Made by a program: the position numbers and the translations under genes
From: an uncultured Oscillospiraceae bacterium
Lineage (GTDB): Bacteria > Bacillota > Clostridia > Oscillospirales > Oscillospiraceae
Length of the DNA: 17,856 nt
NCBI GenBank assembly: GCA_910587505.1
Contig: CAJULD010000053.1
Span: forward strand, 1-17,856
Reading direction: 5' to 3'
In this document: in pieces, positions 12,619 through 17,856 of the stretch
Layout of the letters: the number at the start of each line of letters is the position of its first letter
Position numbering within the stretch: position 1 is the first letter of the stretch
Notes under the pieces: generated by a model
Seen by the model: the letters and a program-made list of their open reading frames with translations, nothing else
What the model was told of the DNA's origin: nothing
Databases searched by the model: none

Positions 12619-15438
12619 CTACCACCCGTTGTTCCCCTGGTCCCCCGCCGGGATATAGGGATCGTCAGGGGGGAGGACGGGGTCAATAGTGGGCTCCGGA
12701 GGGAGTATTGGGACGGTGGGCTCCGGCGTGGGCGTGGGCGTGGGCTCCACCACCGGCGGGAGGAAGGGGTTGTCCGTCACCTCCGGGGGCCATGTGGGCT
12801 GCTCAGACGCCCATGGGTCGTCCGTCACCACCGGAGGCGTGGGCTCCACCAGCCCGGTGTGCACGTCGCAGTCCGGATTGGGCAGCGCATCATACCAGCT
12901 GAGCAGCGCGTCGGCATCCTTCACCACCACGTCGGGCGTGGCCAGCTCCCGCTGGAAGTCCACCATATAGATGGTCTTGACGCTCTCCTCGGGGCAGAAC
13001 TCCCCGGCCCTGTGGTAGCGGCCGGTGGGCGCGCCGTTGGCGTCCAGGATAGGGCTGTCCACGCACACCCGCACCGGCTTGTGGCACTCACAGAACCCGG
13101 CGGGGGCATCGGCGGCAAACAGGCGGAAGGTCTGCACCCGGCTGCCCCGGATGTCCAGCTGGCACTCCTCCAGCGCCCGCTTGCCGCAGTCCCGGCAGAT
13201 CTGGTAGGTGTTCAGGGTCTCGGGCACGGCGAACTCCCGGTTCTCCTTCCCCTCGTGGAGCCGGCTCATCACCTTCTGCCACAGGATCACCGACGGGTTG
13301 TTGCCGTCCCCCCGGTCAATCCGCTCGCTGGAGGGGTAGCCCGTCCACACCGCGGCGGTGTAATAGGGGGTGTAGCCGCAGAACCACAGGTCAAAGCGGT
13401 TGTTGGTGGTGCCCGTCTTGCCCGCCGCCGTCATGCCGGACAGGCGGGCGGCCTTGCCGGTGCCGTCGCTGGAATTGATGACGTTGGTGAGGATGGAGTT
13501 GATATAATAGGCGGTGGTGGCCTTGATGACGTACTGGGGATCGGGCCGGTTGTCCAGGATCACCCGGTCGCTGGCATCCCGGATCTCCAGCACCGTGGTG
13601 CCCTTGGAAAAGACGCCCCCCCGGGGGAAGGTGGCGTAGGCCGCCGCCATCTCAAAGGTGGACACACCGTGGGTCAGGCCGCCCATGGACAGCGGGCTGC
13701 GGTCGATGTCCGAGAGCACGTTCCCGGTGCTGGTCTCCAGATAGGGCTCCAGGGAGGTAAATCCGTACCGGTTGAGCATGAAGTCATAAGACGCCTGGGG
13801 GGTGACCATCTCCAGCACCCGCAGGGCCACGGTGTTCACCGAACGGGTCACGCCGTCCAGCACAGTGGTCAGCCCCCGGTAGCCCTTGGGGGAGTTGGTG
13901 GGCCACGCCTTTCCGTTGAGCAGCTGGGGGTTGTCATCCACCACGGTGGCCGGGGAGATCAGCCCCATCTCCAGCGCCGGGGAGTACACCGACAGCGGCT
14001 TGATGGACGAACCGGGCTGGCGCACGCTGTCCACCGGCCAGTTGGTGCCCCGGTTCACCGTCTTCTCATCCGTGCTGCCCATGGCCACCACGTGGCCCGT
14101 CTGGTTGTCCACGATGGTGATGCTGGACATGGCCCGCTTGCCCGTCTTGGAGGACACCTGGTTCAGATTGGAGCGGTCGTTGTACACCGCGTCCACCGCC
14201 GCCTGGGCGTCCGGGTCGTAGGCCGTGATGATCTTCAGCCCGCCGCTGAACACCCGCTGGCGGCACATATCCTCGCTCAGGGTGGTCTCATCCATCAGCG
14301 CCTTGGTGGCCTCCTTGATGGCCGCCTCCACATACCAGGAGAAAACGGAGGCCGGCTTCTTCTCCTCCTCGCTCTCCGGGTCGTCCTGGCCGGCCTGGGC
14401 ATCCCGGCGGAACACCAGGGGCTCGGCGATGGCCGCGTCCCGCTCCGCCTCGGTGATATAGGCCCCGTTCTCCGAGATATCGTCCCTGGCCATCAGCCTC
14501 AGGATGGTCTCCTGGCGGGCCTTGTTGAACTCCCGGTTGGTCCACACCGAGCCGCTGTCAAAGGAGTTCTCCGCACCACAGGTGGCGCACACGTCGTCCT
14601 TGGTCAGCGAGTAGTCCTTGCACTTGGGGTTCTGGCACTGGTAGCGCACCACCTCCACCGTCCCGTAAGGGGCGTAGAGGGACGGGTTGTTGGTGATGCC
14701 CGCCAAACTGGCGCACTCTGCCAGGCTCAGCTCCGACACGTCCTTGCCAAAGTAGAGCTTGGATGCGGCCTGGACGCCCCGGCAGCCGTTGCCCATCCAG
14801 ATCCGGTTCATATACAGGGTGAGGATGTCTTTTTTGTCGTAGTCATCCTCCAGCTCCAGGGCGGTGAAGATTTCCAGAATCTTCCGGGTTACCGTAACGT
14901 CGTCGTATTGGGTAACGTTCTTGATGAGCTGCTGGGTGATGGTGGAGCCGCCCTGGATATTCCCGCCGGTGAACATCCGCAGCAGGCCCGACGCGGTGCG
15001 TCTCCAGTCCACGCCGTGGTGGGTGGGAAAGCGTTTGTCCTCCACGGCGATGAAGGCTTTGATCAGGTCCTCCGGGATGTCCTTGTACTCTACCAGCTCC
15101 ACGTTTTCCTTGCCCGTCAGGGTCTGGAGCTCCACCAGCTCCCCGGTGTCCTTATCCTGGTAGTAAATGACCGAGTTCTCGTTCATCGTGTAAGAGGACA
15201 GATCCAGATGGGTTTTTGGCATGACCGCCGTTTTCACGTAGACAGCGGCGAAGCAGGCCATGAAGCAGCCGGTGATGACGCCGATGAGCAGCAGGGTGCC
15301 CACCAGCTGGAAAAAGCGGACGATAACCGTCAGCCAGATGGGCCGGCGGCGGCGCTTGCGCCGGGCTTTCGGCTCCTGACGGGCGCCGGGCTGAGCCCCC
15401 TGGCGCTCCGGGCTGTGGTTTTGGTTGGTGTCTGGCAT
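12619..15438 (-). CDS. Class A penicillin-binding protein, bifunctional transglycosylase/transpeptidase (939 aa)
   Basis: It polymerises lipid II glycans and crosslinks peptides outside the membrane. Layout: basic cytoplasmic tail (1-32), one TM helix (about 34-68), GT51 glycosyltransferase (about 85-260) with EDKRFPTHHGVD (catalytic Glu133) and GGSTITQQLIKN, then a transpeptidase (about 400-725) with SSIK (Ser477), SVN (533-535) and KTG (674-676). All catalytic residues are present. Unusual parts are a four-Cys insert between the domains (C268-x4-C273, C284-x2-C287, like a zinc ribbon), a Cys-rich C-terminal domain (748-857, eight Cys) and a Pro/Thr-rich tail (864-925). The start at 15438 has GGAGG eight bases upstream. 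A single-gene transcript, divergent from the DUF1292 gene. Best match is PBP1A (ponA-like); the symbol is left open. Confidence 0.93.
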   Translation of the reverse strand: MPDTNQNHSPERQGAQPGARQEPKARRKRRRRPIWLTVIVRFFQLVGTLLLIGVITGCFMACFAAVYVKTAVMPKTHLDLSSYTMNENSVIYYQDKDTGELVELQTLTGKENVELVEYKDIPEDLIKAFIAVEDKRFPTHHGVDWRRTASGLLRMFTGGNIQGGSTITQQLIKNVTQYDDVTVTRKILEIFTALELEDDYDKKDILTLYMNRIWMGNGCRGVQAASKLYFGKDVSELSLAECASLAGITNNPSLYAPYGTVEVVRYQCQNPKCKDYSLTKDDVCATCGAENSFDSGSVWTNREFNKARQETILRLMARDDISENGAYITEAERDAAIAEPLVFRRDAQAGQDDPESEEEKKPASVFSWYVEAAIKEATKALMDETTLSEDMCRQRVFSGGLKIITAYDPDAQAAVDAVYNDRSNLNQVSSKTGKRAMSSITIVDNQTGHVVAMGSTDEKTVNRGTNWPVDSVRQPGSSIKPLSVYSPALEMGLISPATVVDDNPQLLNGKAWPTNSPKGYRGLTTVLDGVTRSVNTVALRVLEMVTPQASYDFMLNRYGFTSLEPYLETSTGNVLSDIDRSPLSMGGLTHGVSTFEMAAAYATFPRGGVFSKGTTVLEIRDASDRVILDNRPDPQYVIKATTAYYINSILTNVINSSDGTGKAARLSGMTAAGKTGTTNNRFDLWFCGYTPYYTAAVWTGYPSSERIDRGDGNNPSVILWQKVMSRLHEGKENREFAVPETLNTYQICRDCGKRALEECQLDIRGSRVQTFRLFAADAPAGFCECHKPVRVCVDSPILDANGAPTGRYHRAGEFCPEESVKTIYMVDFQRELATPDVVVKDADALLSWYDALPNPDCDVHTGLVEPTPPVVTDDPWASEQPTWPPEVTDNPFLPPVVEPTPTPTPEPTVPILPPEPTIDPVLPPDDPYIPAGDQGNNGW

Positions 15439-15526
15439 ATTGAGATCCCTCCGATGTATTCAACCCGCCCCGGCTCCGGGGCGGTCCGGGTCCCTCTCTC
15501 TCAACTGGACGGCTGGGTATTGGTGT

Positions 15527-15555
15527 ATTATACCACGGCGGGGGCGGTTTGTCCA
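15527..15555 (-). promoter_or_regulatory. Sigma-A promoter of the PBP gene
   Basis: On the minus strand TGGACA (15555-15550) and TATAAT (15532-15527) are 17 bases apart, with TGG directly before the -10. It lies 89 bases upstream of the start at 15438. Confidence 0.78.
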
Positions 15556-15622
15556 CCCTCGGCAAAACGACAGGTTTCAGCGGTTCCAGTCATTTGCTTT
15601 CGTGGAAATTTCATGTTCCCTC

Positions 15623-15651
15623 TTGCAATTTCCGCCGCCAGCCGTTACAAT
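15623..15651 (+). promoter_or_regulatory. Sigma-A promoter of the DUF1292 gene
   Basis: TTGCAA (15623-15628) and TACAAT (15646-15651) are 17 bases apart, 58 bases upstream of the start at 15709. The -35 boxes of this and the divergent PBP promoter are 67 bases apart. Confidence 0.78.
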
Positions 15652-15708
15652 AGGGTCACAGCAGGCGGGCCGGAGGCAAACCGGCCGCCGAGAAGGAGGG
15701 TCTCCGCC

Positions 15709-15987
15709 ATGAGCGACGAGTACGGCCCGGATTTTGTGTCGGTCACCGACGACGAGGGCAATGAATTTGAACTGGAGCATCTGGGCACCCTGGAGTATAA
15801 CGGCCGGCAGTACATGGCCTTTGTCCCCGCCGACATGGACGAGGACGACGAGGACTTCGGGCTGATCCTTCTGAAAGTCGTGGAGCAGGACGGCGAGCAG
15901 CTGCTGGCCGACATCGACGATCAGGCGGAGCTGGACGCGGTGTACGAGCAGTTCATGGAGGAGCTGTTCGAGGACGAAGAGGAGTGA
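15709..15987 (+). CDS. DUF1292 family protein (92 aa)
   Basis: The start MSDEYGPDFVSVTDDEGNEFE has AAGGAGGG upstream at optimal spacing. The strongly acidic small protein shows the DUF1292 pattern: an N-terminal VTDDEGNEFELEHLGTLEYNGRQYMAFVPAD strand region, then ILLKVVEQDGEQLLADIDDQAELDAVYEQFMEELFEDEEE. Members are widespread in Firmicutes (often near yrzL/yqgF in Clostridia) but their biochemical function is unknown. The protein has its own promoter and lies between a divergent PBP gene and a 6S-like RNA, so context gives no clear role. A longer open frame running from 12544 in the same phase is an artefact of the GC-rich PBP gene on the other strand. Confidence 0.9.
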   Translation: MSDEYGPDFVSVTDDEGNEFELEHLGTLEYNGRQYMAFVPADMDEDDEDFGLILLKVVEQDGEQLLADIDDQAELDAVYEQFMEELFEDEEE

Positions 15988-16071
15988 CGGCTGACCACGG
16001 CGGCTCGGACGCGTCGCACCTACGCCTCGCGGCCGGCCAGGCGCACGCTCGCTTTCGCTGCGATTCGGATA

Positions 16072-16104
16072 AAAAACAGATTTGCTCCGCAAATCCTGGT
16101 TTTT
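16072..16104. terminator. Hairpin with A/T flanks after the DUF1292 gene
   Basis: GATTTGC (16079-16085) and GCAAATC (16089-16095) pair around a TCC loop, and an A-run before (16071-16076) and T-run after (16100-16104) can extend the stem. It sits about 90 bases after the DUF1292 stop and works as a terminator in either direction. Confidence 0.6.
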
Positions 16105-16217
16105 CATCCTCACTCCGCTCCAAGCTCCCGTGCGGCCGTCTGCTTGGACGCATTTATTTCCCCCTGCCGGGTTCTAACTACGTGACCTTGCCCTGTTAAA
16201 ACCCACATTTCTAAAAC

Positions 16218-16406
16218 GGGACGCCCCGCTCGCGCGGTGGTTCGCAGGCCTCCCGGCCCCCCTCGGGGGAGTCTGGACGTTGGAAGCGGTAAAGCCGCGC
16301 GGAGGCGACCCACCTGCATTCTTGTGCAGGTTTTTAATGGGGCGGCACGGCCACGGCGGGGGTCTGCCCAGACCAGGCGGAGGGGCTCCGGCCCCTCCGC
16401 CTTTTT
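16218..16406 (+). ncRNA. ssrS: Probable 6S RNA (about 190 nt)
   Basis: Between the DUF1292 and foldase genes lies a GC-rich structured stretch. An outer stem forms from CGCGGTGG (16233-16240) and CCACGGCG (16351-16358) with one mismatch; further in, GCCTCC (16248-16253) pairs with GGAGGC (16301-16306) and encloses smaller stems (e.g. GCGG-TAAAG-CCGC). On the 3' side of the central bubble sits a separate hairpin ACCTGCA-TTCTTG-TGCAGGT (16312-16331). The phrase GGTTCGCAGGCC and this order of elements match 6S RNA, including E. coli GTTCGCAAGCGGGCC and its central-bubble hairpin. 6S RNA binds and inhibits sigma-A polymerase in stationary phase. The end is set by the terminator 16376-16406; the 5' end is inferred from a weak promoter-like TTGCCC/TAAAAC (16188-16217). 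Confidence 0.62.
16376..16406 (+). terminator. Intrinsic terminator ending the 6S-like RNA
   Basis: An 11-bp stem (16376-16386 with 16391-16401), four-base loop TCCG and five T residues. A smaller hairpin GGTCTG-CC-CAGACC (16361-16374) lies directly before it. Confidence 0.88.
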
Positions 16407-16441
16407 AATTTGTAAATTTTCCGTGGCGGGCGAATTGGGCC

Positions 16442-16470
16442 TTGCAACGGCTGTTTCCCCATGCTATAAT
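16442..16470 (+). promoter_or_regulatory. Sigma-A promoter of the foldase gene
   Basis: TTGCAA (16442-16447) and TATAAT (16465-16470) are 17 bases apart, 103 bases upstream of the start codon at 16573. Confidence 0.8.
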
Positions 16471-16572
16471 ATCAGGCGACGTTCTGCGGGGCCTTGTTTT
16501 CGCAGGCGCGCGGCCATCCCGCGCCGCGGCCCCGCCGGCACTACACGATTATACTGAGAGGATTGATATACC

Positions 16573-17856
16573 ATGAGCGCATCCAGAGAGAAAAAGCAGC
16601 GCCAGAGCGCCGGCCCCTCCGAGAAAGCCCTCAAGGCCCAGCAGGAGCAGGCCGCCCGCAGACGCAGCACCATCATCTATTCCGCCGTCGCCGCCGTTGT
16701 GGCGGTGCTGGTGGCCGCCCTGCTGATCTGGCGCTCCGGCTTTTTCCAGGGCCGGGCCTCCGCCGCCACCGTGGGCGGCGAGACCCTCACCACCGCCCAG
16801 CTGAGCTACTACTACCACTCGGTCCGCAACTCCCTCGTCCCCTACAGCTCCATGATCGGCTTTGACACCACCAAGCGCGACAGCGAGCAGTTTTACAACG
16901 CCTCCGAGGGCGTGACCTACCGGGATTACTTCATGGAAACCGCCCTGACCAGCGCCCAGGAGAACTACGCCCTGGCGGCGGAAGCGGTGAAGCTGGGCCA
17001 CACCGAGGATGAGGTCAAGGACAGCCTCGCCGCCGCCATTCAAAACGCCAAGTCCTCCGCCACCGCCAGCGGGTACAGCTACGCCGCCTACCTGCGCGCG
17101 CTCTACGGCCCCTATATGAGCGCCGGCGTCTTCGAGCAGGAGCTCACCCGCGCCCTGATGGCCAGTCTGATCAAGAACGAAAAGACGCTTGAGCTGTCCG
17201 ACGGCTACACCGAGGCCGATCTGACGGCCTACTACGAGGGGAAGGACAGCGACGGGAAGGAAAACGCCGCCAGCTTCGACACCTTTGAGTACTCCTGCCT
17301 CACCTTCACCCCCGCCTCCGTGGAGACCAAGGACAAGGATGGCAACGAGCTGCCCGAGGACGAGGTGGAGAAGCTGAAGGACGACGCCAAGGCCGAGGCC
17401 AAGGAGAAGGCCCAGGAGGCCCTGGAGGCCGTCAAGAGCGGCAGCTCCTTTGCCTCCCAGATCGAGAAGTACGAGCTGAGCGCCACCACCTCCTTCGACC
17501 ACAGCAAAGTGGTGGGCTCCGGCAGGGTGAGCTCCGCCTACCAGGAGCAGCTGCTCAAGCTGGATAAGGGCGCCTGCGAGCTGGTGGAAACGGACAGCGC
17601 CTTCTACGTCATCTCCTTCCATGACCGCTACCTGGAGGACGCACCCACCCGGGACGTGCGCCATATCCTGGCCCGTGCGGAGACCACCACCGATGAGAGC
17701 GGCAACGTGGTGGCCCCCACCGACGAGGCCTGGGCCGCCGCCAAGGAGAAGATGGACGCGATCCAGGCTGAGTGGGACAGCGGCGCCAAGACCGAGGACG
17801 CCTTCGCCGAGCTGGCCAACGCCAAGTCTGACGATGGGAACGGCACCACCGGCGGC
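16573..17856 (+). CDS. Membrane-anchored PPIC-type peptidyl-prolyl isomerase / SurA-PrsA-like foldase (cut by window end)
   Basis: The frame is open for 428 codons to the window end. AGAGGA lies about ten bases upstream of the ATG. A basic cytoplasmic tail rich in Lys/Gln/Arg (1-31) precedes one TM helix (about 32-54); the rest should be outside. Residues 62-230 form a helical SurA-N-like chaperone region beginning ATVGGETLTTAQLSYYY, followed by a charged helix (about 262-290) and SSFASQIEKYELS. The rotamase domain starts at TRDVRHILARAE (359-370), the usual PPIC entry motif, and is incomplete. There is no lipobox Cys, so it differs from Bacillus PrsA by using a TM anchor. It should help fold exported proteins, plausibly including the PBP encoded nearby; that link is inference. 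Confidence 0.88.
   Translation, partial: MSASREKKQRQSAGPSEKALKAQQEQAARRRSTIIYSAVAAVVAVLVAALLIWRSGFFQGRASAATVGGETLTTAQLSYYYHSVRNSLVPYSSMIGFDTTKRDSEQFYNASEGVTYRDYFMETALTSAQENYALAAEAVKLGHTEDEVKDSLAAAIQNAKSSATASGYSYAAYLRALYGPYMSAGVFEQELTRALMASLIKNEKTLELSDGYTEADLTAYYEGKDSDGKENAASFDTFEYSCLTFTPASVETKDKDGNELPEDEVEKLKDDAKAEAKEKAQEALEAVKSGSSFASQIEKYELSATTSFDHSKVVGSGRVSSAYQEQLLKLDKGACELVETDSAFYVISFHDRYLEDAPTRDVRHILARAETTTDESGNVVAPTDEAWAAAKEKMDAIQAEWDSGAKTEDAFAELANAKSDDGNGTTGG

Noticed and set aside
12544..15708. Rightward open frame of more than 1000 codons running into the DUF1292 gene
   Set aside because: It is antisense to the PBP gene, is a His/Gly/Val-rich low-information sequence typical of GC-rich shadows, and has no ribosome site; only the part from 15709 is real.
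16549..17664. Leftward 371-codon frame opposite the foldase gene
   Set aside because: Gly/Leu/Val-rich mirror of a real PPIC-type protein with promoter and ribosome site on the plus strand.
1..17856. CRISPR array or insertion sequence
   Set aside because: No regularly spaced repeats and no transposase frame with terminal inverted repeats were seen.

Overview
The window is bacterial and looks like a Gram-positive Clostridia genome, most likely an Oscillospiraceae-type gut Firmicute (inference). Supporting signs are strong AGGAGG ribosome sites, sigma-A type promoters with 17-bp spacers, a DUF1292 protein, an LL-H type phage holin, an S-layer-like wall-binding repeat and a PrsA/SurA-like foldase. 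Two DNA types meet near 7.6-7.9 kb. The left part has moderate GC and phage-like short genes. The right part is clearly GC-rich with ordinary housekeeping genes.

Left part (1 to about 7.8 kb) is the right-hand portion of a degraded prophage. It opens with the C-terminal end of an S24/LexA-like repressor and a shared terminator. A leftward block of seven tightly packed small genes of mostly unknown function follows (2903 down to 260). Next comes a rightward diversity-generating retroelement (DGR): a possible truncated accessory protein, an asparagine-codon-rich template repeat at about 3240-3360, a 200-bp leader and a DGR reverse transcriptase at 3608-4777. Behind it lie two small late phage genes, an endolysin (amidase) that has lost its N-terminal half, a two-TM protein, an LL-H-like holin and a third membrane-anchored protein, closed by a strong terminator. 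One small convergent gene (7607-7278) precedes the presumed attachment region. No variable repeat matching the template was found in the window, so the DGR is either orphaned by deletion or acts on a target elsewhere.

Right part (about 7.9 kb to the end) is chromosomal. It carries a response regulator with a diguanylate cyclase domain followed by a PilZ c-di-GMP receptor. Next is a leftward hom-lysC pair for the aspartate pathway, then a leftward class A penicillin-binding protein with unusual cysteine clusters. A rightward DUF1292 gene diverges from it. A structured RNA that fits 6S RNA follows, then a membrane-anchored PPIC-type peptidyl-prolyl isomerase cut by the window end. Promoters and terminators are unusually clear here and are listed.

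The most interesting system is the DGR. Its reverse transcriptase, template and leader appear intact while neighbouring phage genes have been trimmed, which suggests selective retention or recent decay.
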